From NCBI GenBank assembly GCA_020746835.1, contig JAGPNK010000004.1, forward strand, positions 1,612,001 to 1,676,000: a DNA stretch of 64,000 bases, written 5' to 3'. A program made the translations under genes and the position numbers. Of this stretch, positions 21,614-32,370 are shown piece by piece (positions within the stretch are counted from its first letter, which is position 1; each line of letters opens with the position of its first letter). Below the pieces are notes generated by a model, which was given only the letters and a program-made list of their open reading frames with translations, was not told the origin of the DNA and made no database searches. Source of the stretch: Stachybotrys elegans (Eukaryota > Ascomycota > Sordariomycetes > Hypocreales > Stachybotryaceae).

Positions 21614-23341
21614 ATGCGTCTCGTCACTCTTCTTCCCCTCTCGCTGCTCTGTTCGCCAGCCCTGGCTGACGTGCTTGGACCACGATACCCGTATCCTACC
21701 GACATCAGCTCCAACTCGAGCAGAGTCCTCCACTCCTGGAGAGACCTGACGGCAGCACTCGACGCCCAGCTGGCACCTAATAGTACCAGCGAGCTCAGGA
21801 ATGTCACTTTCTCTGTGGGCATATTCTCGCTTCACGACCCCAACGCTGCCTTCAACCCAGCCGTCCAGTATCACTACACCGCGCCCGAGGTGGCCAATTC
21901 TCAGTATGGCATCCGCCGAGTCAATGGCGACGCTGTTTACCGCCTTGCGAGCATCACCAAGCTCATCACCATGTATGCTGGTCTCCTCAGCCTAGACAGC
22001 GCGGACTGGGAACGACCGTTGACCGACTTCTTCCCTCAGCTTGCCGAGGGCTCAACCTCGGCTGGCATCGCACAGAGCGTCCAATGGGACAAGATCACCG
22101 TCATGACACTCGCAAGCCACCTTGGAGGGGTACCCCGAGATGCCTTTGGCGCATCGGAAAACGATATAGCACTGGTTGCGAAGGATCCAACCGCCCTGGG
22201 ACTGCCCCCTTTGAGTCCAGATGACCCTCAGGCAAGAGCTGTATGCAATGTATTGGAGGATGCAGCATGTGTTTTCGAGTTGGACAACTACATCGCCGGT
22301 CTTGCGCCCCGCCCACCTACCTTTCTACCATGGACAAGCCCGGGATACTCTAATAATGCATACATCCTGCTTGGACAGATCTTCCAGAGCATCACCGGCA
22401 AGGAAATGGAAGAGCTCTACCGCGACAGCATCTTTGGGCCGTTGGGAATGTCCACGACGACCTCAGTAGTGCCACCCGAGAGCTTCTTCCCTCACTGCGT
22501 GATCCCAGGAGATGACTTGGTGAGCTTTGCAAGCGACTTGCCCATCCTCAGATCTTCTGGTGGTGTCTTATCCACGCTGCATGACCTGTCAAAGATGGGC
22601 ATGGCTATTCTGAACAACACCCTGCTTTCCCGCGAGGAGACCAGCCGCTGGATGAAGCCGCACACACATACAGACCGTTTCCAGGTCTCCATCGGCGCTC
22701 CGTGGGAAATCTTCCGCCACCAAGACGCTGCTACGGGCATCGTCGTCGATATGTACTGCAAATCCGGAGACTCGGGTGTGGCATCGACCTGGACCTGCCT
22801 CCTGCCCGACTTCGAGGTCGGTTTCAATGTCCTGGGCGCCAGCACGAGTGCAAACCGAACCGCGCTTATTGGAGAAGTTGCAGACGGTGTAGTCGACGCC
22901 ATTGTACCATCACTCTTACACCAGGCGGCACTGGAGACACAGGCTCGGTTCGCAGGTGTGTACGAGTCTACCGTAGAGGGTCTCAACTCTTCGCTCACCC
23001 TGGCCGTCAATACAACATACGGCGCACCTCCAGGAATGACGATCGTCAGCTTCATCAGCAATAGCACCAGCGTGACGGAATTGGTTTCGCCCCGCCTTGT
23101 ACCCAGCATCGCCAGCCCGAGGACGAATCAACAAGCATTCCGGTCAATCAATGCAGTAGACATTCCCAGTCGGCAATTGGGACGGCTGTCGGACCTTTCA
23201 CTCCTCGGATGGGTCAGCCCTGGGGTAGTCACATACGGTAACCTTGATATAGACCTATTCGTGTTTGAGCTGGATCCCGCAGGAAGGGCGACGGCGGTGA
23301 ATTTACCTGGGTTCCGGGCGTCTCTCGTCCGCGTTGGATAG
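21614..23341 (+). CDS. Secreted serine beta-lactamase-fold hydrolase
   Basis: A single exon of 575 residues. Residues 1-18 are a signal peptide ending in PALA, so the protein is probably secreted or anchored outside. The class C beta-lactamase/esterase/DD-peptidase fold shows SITK at 113-116 (SxxK, nucleophile Ser113 and Lys116) and YSN at 245-247. Many Asn-X-Ser/Thr sites suggest glycosylation. The C-terminal 130 residues form an extra domain (from about FAGVYES), common in fungal members. Fungal relatives include esterases, peptidases and enzymes of secondary metabolism; the substrate here is unknown. The gene is tandem with RPC31 downstream and shows no link to a biosynthetic cluster in the window. 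Confidence 0.85.
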   Translation: MRLVTLLPLSLLCSPALADVLGPRYPYPTDISSNSSRVLHSWRDLTAALDAQLAPNSTSELRNVTFSVGIFSLHDPNAAFNPAVQYHYTAPEVANSQYGIRRVNGDAVYRLASITKLITMYAGLLSLDSADWERPLTDFFPQLAEGSTSAGIAQSVQWDKITVMTLASHLGGVPRDAFGASENDIALVAKDPTALGLPPLSPDDPQARAVCNVLEDAACVFELDNYIAGLAPRPPTFLPWTSPGYSNNAYILLGQIFQSITGKEMEELYRDSIFGPLGMSTTTSVVPPESFFPHCVIPGDDLVSFASDLPILRSSGGVLSTLHDLSKMGMAILNNTLLSREETSRWMKPHTHTDRFQVSIGAPWEIFRHQDAATGIVVDMYCKSGDSGVASTWTCLLPDFEVGFNVLGASTSANRTALIGEVADGVVDAIVPSLLHQAALETQARFAGVYESTVEGLNSSLTLAVNTTYGAPPGMTIVSFISNSTSVTELVSPRLVPSIASPRTNQQAFRSINAVDIPSRQLGRLSDLSLLGWVSPGVVTYGNLDIDLFVFELDPAGRATAVNLPGFRASLVRVG

Positions 23342-23700
23342 ATAGCATGATGATGCAGCGTAGCAAGAAGAAGAAATAATTAAATGCTTTATGACTCTCA
23401 TCTTTCTTGCTGTTATCACTCCGTGTGGCGGGAAGGCTAAAAGAAAGTAGGACGCAATCCAACGAATTTGAGGTGAGGCAAGGAGGGATTCAAGGTGGGC
23501 CCGACCCCACGATTGTTCGGTACGTACCGGTGCGGCGCTTTCCCTCATTCTCCATCGGAAACGTCCCGCCAAAGAAATTTGGCAACCAGCGCAGCCCACC
23601 TTGGAGTTTGAGTCAATCTTTCGTCCTCGATATCCAGCTTTTTTGCGCCTTCACCCCGTGCCCCTCCCCCCACGACGAGGAGCATCTCGGTCAGCGGAAA
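23342..23700. other. RPC31 upstream region
   Basis: This 359-bp spacer between tandem genes contains a palindromic CGGTACGTACCGG at 23518-23530 (listed separately) and a C-rich leader before 23701. Confidence 0.5.
23518..23530. promoter_or_regulatory. Palindromic element CGGTACGTACCGG upstream of RPC31
   Basis: The near-perfect palindrome GGTACGTACC lies 171 bp before the RPC31 start. The same 13 bases occur at 53876-53888 upstream of the PDH E2 gene. A regulatory role is inference. Confidence 0.3.
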
Positions 23701-24569
23701 ATGTCCAGAGGCGGTGGAAGAGGCGGAGGCCGTGGCGGCAGAGGAGGTGCCCGAGGCGGACGGCCTCAATTGCCCTGGGACACTGGCGATGAGCCCGATG
23801 CCAAGCCCTCTGAGCTCTTCCCTGTGAGTAGACAGACTTGGTGTACCGTGCTTTCTGGTTCGCTGACTCTGTGTAGCCCTACATCGTACCATCCGCGAGA
23901 GAATTGAGTGCCACCGAGGCCTCGTGCGTCAAGCGCTTCCTCCTGCTACGCCATCAGATCCATTCCTCGCCGCTCTACACAGCCAAGCGCACCTCGGCAC
24001 ACGATCCCACCGCCCCTCGGAAGATGTACGGCCAGGCCCAGATGAACGCCGTCTACGGCATCAAGAACAAGGCCTCTGTCGATCCCTTCTGCGCCGTCCC
24101 CACCTACTCCCACAAGTTTGTCCGCGAGGACCGCGCCCTGCCCGACTGGTCCCGGCGACCCATCTGCGACGAGCTGTTCCCGGCCGAGCTGCTCGAGACG
24201 GTCGATGCCAGCGACCCGTTCGCCGAGGGCGGCGTGCGAAAGAAGCGCCGTCTCGAGCTCAGCAAGGTCCGCGCCCTGCCGTCCGCCGAGGAGGCCTTTG
24301 GCATGCCCTCGCTGGATGATGATATGGCAGATGGAGATGAACCTGGGCGAGGGAACTTGCTTGAGAAGCTGGATGCGCTACAGGATGATGACGGCGATCG
24401 AGTGGGCGACATAGAAGAGGACGACGGGATGCAAGAGGAGGAGGAGGATGAGGCCTATGACGACGAGGACGCCGGTGATTATAATGCCGAGAATTACTTC
24501 GACAACGGTGACGAGGAGTTTGGCGATGACTATGGAGACGATGGCGGCGGCGATGATGCCACTTTCTAG
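23701..24569 (+). CDS. RPC31: RNA polymerase III subunit RPC31 (C31/RPC7)
   Basis: Two exons, 23701-23823 and 23877-24569, give 271 residues. The start is an RGG-type repeat (MSRGGGRGGGRGGRGGARGG), followed by the conserved ELFPPYIVPSARELS block across the splice. Next come a basic middle and a very acidic C-terminal tail (EEEEEDEAYDDEDAGDYNAE and further Asp/Glu), the hallmark of Pol III subunit C31. In yeast this subunit forms part of the C31/C34/C82 trimer needed for initiation of tRNA and 5S rRNA transcription. The junction is phase 0 on both sides. The gene is convergent with NUP49. Confidence 0.88.
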
Positions 24570-25011
24570 AGAGGGACGCTTCGCAGGTGACCGAGACTGC
24601 GACAAAAAGCACAAGAAACGGGCAGCATGGCCCAAAAAGAGATACCCAACGCCACTGTTCGCTCACATATATGGGCAAAAGAATACATACGGAACATTGT
24701 ATCCTCATTTGGATATTCGTCGTGAACTTCAGGGGTCTCTTCCTTTGGTATATATTCCCGATGCTCCAGGGGGGTAAAGCCTCTCTGGCCGACGGTGTGA
24801 TCTAGATACCCGACAATTCGTGGGATGGCCTGGAACAAGATCCAGGCAACAGTAAACAAACCAGGAGAGCGAACTCCTATACTCGTACAGTTCATGAATA
24901 AGGTACCGCTCCTCGCTACATTTCCCCGTCCCTCCCTATCATCCTGCCCCCAAACCCAAACACGCAGGGCTGTGAAAAACCAGCATGCGTCTCTCCAGTA
25001 GCAAATGCCCC
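24570..25011. other. Convergent 3' region, RPC31 / NUP49
   Basis: This 442-bp stretch between two convergent genes presumably holds both 3' untranslated regions. I see nothing coding. Confidence 0.5.
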
Positions 25012-26637
25012 TCATGACATCATTCCCATGGCGTAGATGCCGCTGTCCAGTATGCCGGCCTGTAGCCGTGATAACCTCTCGCGCGTATCGGCAATTTGCC
25101 CCGCCTGAGCGACGATGGCGTTGCCCGTCTCGCGCAGCGCCGACAGCACCTGGCCAAGCTGGTCCTGCAGGGCGACGTTGCCGTTGCTCCGCGCGCTAAG
25201 CGACTGGAGCTGCTCGTACAGTCCGTTCTCGACGCCGGGCATGTCGCGCTCAATCTCGCCGCGGTACTCGTCGAGCCTCCTCTTGTACTTCTCAATGTCG
25301 TCGCAGATGCGGTTGAAGTAGGTGATGAGGTCCTGCGCGCCGCCGAGCGCCGAGGAGGCGTCGGAAGCATTACCGCCCGACGGGGGTGCGGCGTTGGCGA
25401 AGAGGCTCGTCTGGTGGTAGTGCGTCGGCAGCTTGAGGTTGTCCGTGGCCTTGAAGGAGAGCTGCGCGTCGGCAATGTTCTTCTTGGTCATGTCCTGGAG
25501 CACCTTGACGGTCTGGATGTCGCGGTTGAGAGCCGCCTGGACGGTGCGGAACTTGGACTCGACGAACTTGACGTCCCGGCCGAGCTGTTCGATGTCCTTC
25601 TCGTGCTGGGGCATGAACTCGCCAATCTCGTCCTTCATCTTGATGACTCGCTGGATGCCCTTGTCGATGAGTGCGATCTCATCCTGGATGGGCTTGGCCA
25701 GGTCGTCGAAGCGGGTGCGCGGCCGTAGGTTGTCGTAGTTGATCTGGACGGCGGGGACCTGGTTCGTAGACTGAGCCTGCTGGGGCTGAGGCTGGGCACC
25801 GCTAATCTCCATGTTAGCAACGATCACGAGTGTTGTAGAGAAGAAGGATGGGATGGCAAACTTACAACAGACCGCCCGACGGCTTGGCTTGCGACTGTCC
25901 AAAGAGGGCTGTGCCGGTCTGTGGCATGGCCTGTGCAGCACCAAAGAGACCTCCTCCGGTCTGCTGTTGGTTCTGCGTCTGGTTCTGCGTCTGTCCGAAC
26001 AGACCACCACCCGTGGTCGCCTGTTGGGTCTGCTGCGTCTGTGCTGGCTGCCCAAAGAGCCCACCGGTCGCCGGTTGCTGGGCGGTGTTGGAAGCGGCGT
26101 TTCCAAAAAGCCCGCCAGTCGCCTGTTGCTGCTGTGGCTGCTGTTGTGTGTTACCGAACAGACCACCACCTGCGCTCTGCGTCGTCTGCTGAGCGCCCGT
26201 GTTGCCAAAGAGACCTCCAGAAGGAGCAGCCGCTGTCGTCGCCGTGGCCGCGCCGCTGCCAAAGAGTCCTCCTCCTCCGGCGGTAGACGTCTGGGGGTTC
26301 GCGGCTGTGGTGCTTGCGCCAAAGAGCGAGGTCGCGGGCTTCTGCTGCGCGCTGCCGAACAGGCCCGTGGAGGCCATGGCGCCCGTCGTCGTCGAATTCG
26401 AGGCGGACTGTGATGAGGGAGTTGTCCTAAGGGCCCGGTGTCAGCGGGACGAAGGGAGCCAGAGATCAAAGACACAAAGACACAAGGACACAAAGAGGCA
26501 AGGAGCAGCTTGTCGGCAGCGTCTTGGTTGGGATTGCGGGTAGCTGCAGGAAAAGTTTGGGCAACTCACAGGGAATTGGCTGCGCCAGTGTTGATTGTGA
26601 GACCGCCCGGGCCGCTGGCAGACCGTGCCAAAGACAT
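25012..26637 (-). CDS. NUP49: GLFG nucleoporin NUP49 (Nup58/45 family)
   Basis: Three exons on the minus strand: 26637-26570, 26426-25866 and 25801-25012, giving 472 residues. The middle exon holds 10 of the protein's 11 LFG motifs (mostly GLFG) separated by Gln/Thr-rich spacers, the phenylalanine-glycine barrier region; the last is split by the second intron. The last exon encodes a coiled-coil domain (YDNLRPRTRFDDLAKPIQDE onward, then long helices to the end). In yeast this domain binds Nsp1 and Nup57 in the central channel of the nuclear pore. The second intron was placed by restoring GGLFGAQPQP across a TAG acceptor; an ATG inside the intron would otherwise look like a separate start. A long overlapping frame running through the FG exon in another phase lacks FG motifs and is a shadow. 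Confidence 0.9.
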
Positions 26638-27273
26638 CTGGAGAAGCTTAGGCCCAATGTACGGATACCGGCCGGATTAATCCTCTGAATTTGAGATTTC
26701 CCGGTCCAATCGATAATGGGCACCAGCTAGAGACTTCGGTACTGTCAGGCACATTCACAAGTTAAGTGGATCTTGGCTTGTTGCTCTGCGATGTCCCTCG
26801 TGCTTGAATAAAAAATAAAAACAAAACAGACAAGGCGCTTGGTCCAATCGGGAGGCAGCGACAAGGATCTCGGTGAGGTTCGGTGAAGGAGCTCGAGGAC
26901 AGTGGAGCACCTGACGACAGAAGTATGTAAAGAATTCAGACCTCGTTTGCGGTAATTGAGCAGGAATTTTCAACAGATAGAAGTGCTATTACTTAAGCTA
27001 GATTCATACGTAATTATACCCTCTTCCCTCTATTATTTGCCCTTCCTTCTTGTGCTCCAACTCGTTCTTGGAATCCCTGTGCTGGTCCTAGACGGCGAAA
27101 CCTCGGCTGTGGAGCTACCCTCTAACCTTCAACCATCGACTGACGTAGAATCTTTGTGCAAGACCCAGCTTATGACCAATTAACTTGACCTTGTCTTTGC
27201 CCCAGGAAGCCGAATTTGTTGTCGCATACACCCTCTCAAGCTTACTCTTCATTCCGACACCCCAATCTACACA
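26638..27273. other. Divergent promoter region, NUP49 / FIP1
   Basis: This 636-bp spacer separates two divergent housekeeping genes. A 75-codon frame at 26956-27183 has no support. The stretch is otherwise featureless. Confidence 0.5.
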
Positions 27274-28400
27274 ATGGATATCGACGAGGACGACGATCTC
27301 TACGTGCCCGAGGAGCCAAAGGTCGAAAATGAGGACGACAAGAAGCAGGTGAACAAGGCCGATGACCTCGAGGAAGGTGAAGAGGAAGACGAGGGTGGTG
27401 CCATGGACGAAGACGATGATGACGACTCAGTGGGTGCCACACAACAAGCACAATGCGAGCCGGGCTGACCAGCTGTCTAGGATATCGACATCATCACAGA
27501 GCGCAAAGACGGCACGAAAGCTGCTCCCCCACCGTAAGCCAACATCCTCCTCTCCCCTGGATCAATCGCGCGCTAATTCACAACACATAGACAAGCCAAG
27601 TACAGCGATATCCGAAATATACCCCAAAGAACGGCGAGCGACACGACGGTGAAGCAGCCCCCCATCAAGAAGGAGGAGGAATCCAGATCTTCGGCCGGCT
27701 ACAACATCGCAGCACCAAGCGCAGACTCAACGTCGCAAGCTGCTTCCAAGTCTACAATCGACATCAACACCAACCCGGTGTACCCCGCCGCCGGCAAGCC
27801 CATAACGCAAGTCAACATTGACGAAGGTGAGAGGATATCGCTTGGAGCATTGCGTTTCGAGAATACTGACGGTCAAAAGATCTCCCCGAGAACGAGAAGC
27901 CCTGGCGCAATCCTGGCACGGATATCAGCGACTACTTCAACTACGGTTTTGACGAGTTCACATGGGCACTGTATGCCGGCAAGCAGGAGGCCATCCGGGG
28001 CGAGTACGGCACCGACGCCTTTGCCGCCAACAACAAGAAGATGATGGAGGACTTTGGCAGCATGATGATGATGGGCGGTATGGGGATGCCCGGTGCCGGC
28101 GGCGGCGCAGCGGGCGGCATGTCCGGCATGGATGGTATGCCTCCCGAGATGCAGGCCATGATGCAGCAGATGATGGCTTCGGGCATGGACCCCTCCCAGA
28201 TGGACCCCAACCAGATGAACGCCATGTACGCCAGCATGCAGGGCGCGGGCGGAGCGGGCGGCGCACAGGGGAACCAGGCCCAGAACTTTGGCGGCGGCTT
28301 CGGCGGCGGCAACCAGGGTTTCGGATATGACCAGGGCATGGGCGGTGGAGGCGGCGGCCGAGGAGGCTTCGGCGGCCGGGGCAGGCGCGGGAGGTGGTAG
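27274..28400 (+). CDS. FIP1: mRNA 3'-end processing factor FIP1
   Basis: Four exons: 27274-27429, 27481-27533, 27591-27826 and 27880-28400, giving 321 residues. The protein starts with an acidic region ([15 protein letters not shown]). The Fip1 motif spans the third and fourth exons, reading [20 protein letters not shown] then [14 protein letters not shown] Met/Gly-rich stretch follows, and the tail is RG-rich ([19 protein letters not shown]). Fip1 links poly(A) polymerase to the cleavage and polyadenylation factor complex in the nucleus. All phases close. The Met-rich segment ([11 protein letters not shown] and similar) is low complexity and will vary between strains. The 53-nt second exon is easily missed by gene finders. 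Confidence 0.92.
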
Positions 28401-28744
28401 GCTGCCGCAGTGTTTTGTTGTGAAATGGGCTTTGGATCCTCGAGGCATAGCATTTATCTGACATCATGGGTGTGGTCACGGCTCAGGCCTGGAGATATCA
28501 TTGGCGTTTTGGGGGGGACCAGTCTGCCTAGAGGCGAGTGCACGCCACAGGTAGAGAATGAACTTGATATCCATGCTGAAATAGCTCACCTGCTCCTCCT
28601 TGATGTGCCGGTCCTTGGTTTTTTGCTCGTGCTGGCCGGAGCAAGGCTACCTACCCATTAATCTCCCCTTATGCCCTGCCAGTCATTTTGTAAGACCCAG
28701 AATACACCTTAGGATCTACCTCCTAGCATATGTATGTATGTACA
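28401..28744. other. Convergent 3' region, FIP1 / cysteine hydrolase
   Basis: This 344-bp spacer between convergent genes has a short (TATG)n stretch at about 28729-28742. No gene is supported. Confidence 0.5.
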
Positions 28745-29626
28745 TCAGGCCGCTGTCTCTTCGGGCCCCACCTGCATAGCATTGATGCCGTCCACGAGTT
28801 GCTTGCAGCTAAGCACAAACCCCCAGCCTCCTTGACAATTGTATTCGATGCACTTGGTGGCGAAGTCCGGACTCGTGGTTGCGCACGCGTCGCTCAGCAT
28901 CAAGCAATCCCAACCTTGCGTGTACGAGCCCTGCATGCTAGCCGCGACACACTGGTCCGTGTTCTCGCCAGAAAACAGCAGCGTGGTGATGCCCTTGGCT
29001 CGCAAGGTCGCTTCTGCTTCTGTGCCTCCCCAGAATCCTGACAGACGCGATTTGTTAACCCAGATGTCCTCGGCTGCCACGGCCTCGGCAAGCTTCGGGA
29101 CTAGAGCAGTATTACATTGGTCCCGCATCATCACCCGTCCAGCTTCGATTTCTCTGCCGTCCTGGAGCTTGATCGGACCCATCTGCTGGCCCAGACGGCC
29201 AAGAAATCGAGGTTTGGTAAAGTTTTTATCGAGTGGGAAGTCGTACCCTCTGGCAATGCTTGGGGGCATGTCGTCAAGATCGGCATCTTCCAGACCCCAG
29301 CACAGCCAGACCACTCGGATCCCGGCCTTTCGACATGCTGGTATGACCTCAGCGGTCAGCCTATCGACAATCTTGAGGCCTAGGCTATCAGGCGGTCGAT
29401 CCAGCAGAGGCGAAAGAAAATAGTTCTGCATGTCCGTCACCACAAGCGCCGTCTTTGCGGGATCGAGAGTTGCCTGCTCGCTTCGGGTAGCGAGAGTGAT
29501 GCGTGGATAGATGAGCGGTTGGTCAGGATCCGAGGGGTGGGTGATGTCAAAGCCATTCTCCTTGGACCAGATCCAGAAATTCTTCCTGCCGCCAATAATC
29601 ATGGCATTTTGCTCTTGAGTATCCAT
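28745..29626 (-). CDS. Isochorismatase-like cysteine hydrolase
   Basis: A single exon of 293 residues. The cysteine hydrolase triad is visible: Asp65 in LVVTDMQNYF, Lys192 in VNKSRLSGF, and Cys226 in ENTDQCVAAS. The family covers isochorismatases, nicotinamidases, biuret and N-carbamoyl amidohydrolases; the long N-terminal lead of about 55 residues and the linker with GYDFPLDKNF are typical of the fungal branch with unassigned substrates. Some fungal members act on plant isochorismate as secreted virulence proteins, but no signal peptide is seen here, so a cytosolic enzyme is more likely. It is divergent from the broken transporter 293 bp away; the two may once have shared a promoter. Confidence 0.85.
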   Translation of the reverse strand: MDTQEQNAMIIGGRKNFWIWSKENGFDITHPSDPDQPLIYPRITLATRSEQATLDPAKTALVVTDMQNYFLSPLLDRPPDSLGLKIVDRLTAEVIPACRKAGIRVVWLCWGLEDADLDDMPPSIARGYDFPLDKNFTKPRFLGRLGQQMGPIKLQDGREIEAGRVMMRDQCNTALVPKLAEAVAAEDIWVNKSRLSGFWGGTEAEATLRAKGITTLLFSGENTDQCVAASMQGSYTQGWDCLMLSDACATTSPDFATKCIEYNCQGGWGFVLSCKQLVDGINAMQVGPEETAA

Positions 29627-29919
29627 TGCATGAGTCTTAGCTTCAATGGAAGAAGGTACTGGTTGTCGAGACGCTTGAGTTGGGTTTCTGGTGAGGATTC
29701 GAGACAGAAAAGGTGCCGTCTGAATTTCGGAAGCATAGAGTTTCTATGTGCGACGAAGGGTGGAATCGCGCTGATGTTGTTAGTTCAAAACAAAGGTGAG
29801 GTATAGACTTTGGCTTTATGTTCCTTTGGGTTGAAGCCACGCCTGGGAAGCCACGAGAGAAATCATCACAAATTCGATATTCCCCTACACAGTGATTGTC
29901 GCACCCCCCTTCCACTACA

Positions 29920-32057
29920 ATGGAGTCCGCGATGCCACAGGCCTTGACACCGCGAGCCGTGACATGTGGCATCTTTCTTGGAGTCGCCGTGTGCTTCGCC
30001 AACATGTACTTTGGCCTGCAGGCCGGTATGGTCAACTCCATGCCCATGCAGAGCGCCTTGGTCGGGTTTACCCTGTTCCAGAGCATGCAATCGCGACTCG
30101 CGACTCCCTTGACCCCATTGGAGACAACTGTGCTGGAGAGCATTGCGGGTTCGCTTGGCCTCGGTCCCTTCACCATTGGAGTCACTTCTTTTATTCCAGC
30201 TCTCGAGTTCCTCACCACGTCAGAAGACAACGGGCCCATGAGGCTGGGCATTGGGCGGCTGCCCTTGGTGTGGTGATTGACGCTCTATTCAAGAAACTAG
30301 ACATAATAGCCCACGCCGATCGGGAGCCTGAAAGGAACTGCACCTCAGTATCGGATCAATCGGATTCTCTCGGCGTTGATAGATCTCTCTGTGATCACGA
30401 GAGCCACGAGGCGTGCTATTTGAACGACTCGCCTTCCGGACAGCAAGAGGCCTATGCAGTACAGGATAACGCTAAGCCTGCCATCCAGATCTTTTTGCAC
30501 GCGCTGGTATAATCCATAATCTTTGTACGAAAGCATCTCATGTCTCTTGTAAAGCCCGCTGCACTGTGCTGATTGTATGGATAGAGCTTCGTCGCCCATT
30601 ACCTGCCCACACTCTACTCCGTCCCAATCTTCGGCCATTATGCTTCCAGCAATTGGTTATGGGCATTCGATCTCTCCCCGGCCTACGTCGGTTACGGCAT
30701 CGTCCTCGGTCCCGCTGTCAATATCCATGTACTCCTAGGGGGTGTTCTTGGATGGGGCATCCTTTCACCGATGGCCAAACGGCGCGGGTGTGCCCCAGGT
30801 CTGATAGACGACTTTGACAGAGGTACCCGGGGGTGATCCATTGGGTCGGCATGGGACTCATTCTTGGAAACGCTCTGATTGCCTTGGGCTGGATATGTTT
30901 TGAGCCATGGCTTGGCGGCTTCTTTCGACCCATCAAGGCAGCAGTTGAAGGCCGTATGTCTCATCTTCGGGGCCATGGAGAAGGCTTGAATGAAGCAACC
31001 AATCCCCCTTTTGCCTGACGACCGCCCTTCTACCGTGGCCGATGAGGGAACCACGGGTGAGGTCGACTAGCCAGCCTCATCGCTTGTCACTATGCCTACG
31101 GTTCTCTTGACTGGAATCGCGCTACGTCCTTTCGGAACATGGTCACTCCGGCTGCTAGCCTTCTGGTCATGGTCTTGATGCCTCTCGCCGGATGCATCTC
31201 AATGAGGTCCTTGGAGAAATCGGTAATGGTGCATCACTTGCAATAGGTATGATGTGTTCCCCCACTTGCATTGTATAGAAGCACACTGGTAATTCAGACA
31301 TTTCTCTATCGCACAGGTCGGCTCGCACAGGTCGGCTCGCACAGTTCGCCATCGCTTTTCTGTTCTCGCCAGCCAGCCCCAAATTCACCTCGGCGAACCT
31401 TTTGCTGGGTGGTGCCAGCAGCCATTGAGTCCGGGGCTTCACAAGCCTCACAGCAAATGGGTGGCTTCAAGACTGCATTCATAACAAGAACACCCCCTCG
31501 GGCAATTTTCTTGGCTCAGCTTATTGGCTCGTACGTGGGCGCAATTATTGCGGCCATGCTCTATCACGCCTATACTTCAACCAGGAATCTCCCCAGCAGA
31601 GAATTCAGTATACTAGACGCACACTCATGGATCGTTGCTTCAAGGTTCGTCCGCTTGAAAGGCCTACCAACGGGTATCGCTCCCTTGGTAACAGGGGCGT
31701 TTGCACTCGCGTGACCTTGAGTGTCCTGAGAATCATCTGTCAGAAACACTGGTGAGATAAGTTTGTTGCGTCTGAAGTCGCTATCGCCACTGGTAGGTCT
31801 TGATGTGTCTGGCTTGTTGACGGGATAGACGACTAATTTTGCTTCAGGCATGCATATCGTCCCAGGAATCACCCTTCCTTGCCCTTGGTGGTCTCCTTCT
31901 TGCAGCGGCGACAAGGCGGGGCAATATAAAAAACCTTATGTTGATTTGCGCTGCTACAGGGTTGATTCTCGGTCAAGGAACGTTCGGTTTCGCAGCCTTG
32001 ATACTTGATGCGCTTGATACAAAGATAAGGTCCGGGGCGGATGGGCAAAGAAGATGA
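29920..32057 (+). pseudogene. Oligopeptide transporter (OPT family), disrupted
   Basis: Fragments of one OPT-family protein follow in the correct order but in shifting frames. The start is intact: AVTCGIFLGVAVCFANMYFG and VGFTLFQ, then IPALEFLTTSEDNGP. Near 30250 about 50 codons expected in the family are missing and the frame stops at 30276. From about 30590 SFVAHYLPTLYSVPIFG and SPAYVGYGIVLGP appear, then a frame change near 30825 before GWICFEPWLGGFFRP. Further shifts occur near 31205 (before SLGEIGN), near 31420 (before SGASQASQQMGGFKTAF), near 31710 and near 31860. The end GLILGQGTFGFAALILDAL is recognisable. A 14-bp tandem duplication lies at 31311-31338 beside a likely old 3' splice site. 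With at least five frame breaks and one deletion, a functional transporter is very unlikely. Confidence 0.85.
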
Positions 32058-32370
32058 AACCAACCGACCAAGCTTGGCTTCTTATTACGGGTAATGAAAT
32101 ATATTAGCCTATATTAGCTAGTTATCCCGTTCCTCACAGTAAAATTGACCGTTCAACTGGTTCCCCTCGTTCCTAGCAAAACATGCGAAATACTCTAACT
32201 TAGGCCATCTACTTTATCTGCGCTTCCTGCACTCCCCGGTGAATACCACACAATGGACTCACGATCTCTTGGGCACTGAAAGATTAAGATTCTGCAAATT
32301 CCAGATCCCGTGCCCCTATAGGTTACGATCAGTGGCTCTGGACAGGCCGAGTTCAAGGCTATCCAGGCAG
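32058..32370. other. 3' spacer, OPT pseudogene / NLR-like gene
   Basis: This is a 313-bp convergent spacer. I see no recognisable feature. Confidence 0.45.

Noticed and set aside
25802..25820. ATG at about 25812 as start of a separate coiled-coil protein
   Set aside because: It is inside the second NUP49 intron; the TAG acceptor at 25802-25804 gives a continuous GLFG-to-coiled-coil protein.
25012..26493. A 493-codon open frame on the minus strand covering most of NUP49 in a different phase
   Set aside because: It reads through both introns and turns the FG exon into Arg/Pro/Ser-rich sequence without motifs; the spliced model restores 11 LFG motifs.
26956..27183. 75-codon hydrophobic frame between NUP49 and FIP1
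   Set aside because: It is short, AT-driven and inside a divergent promoter region; no support.
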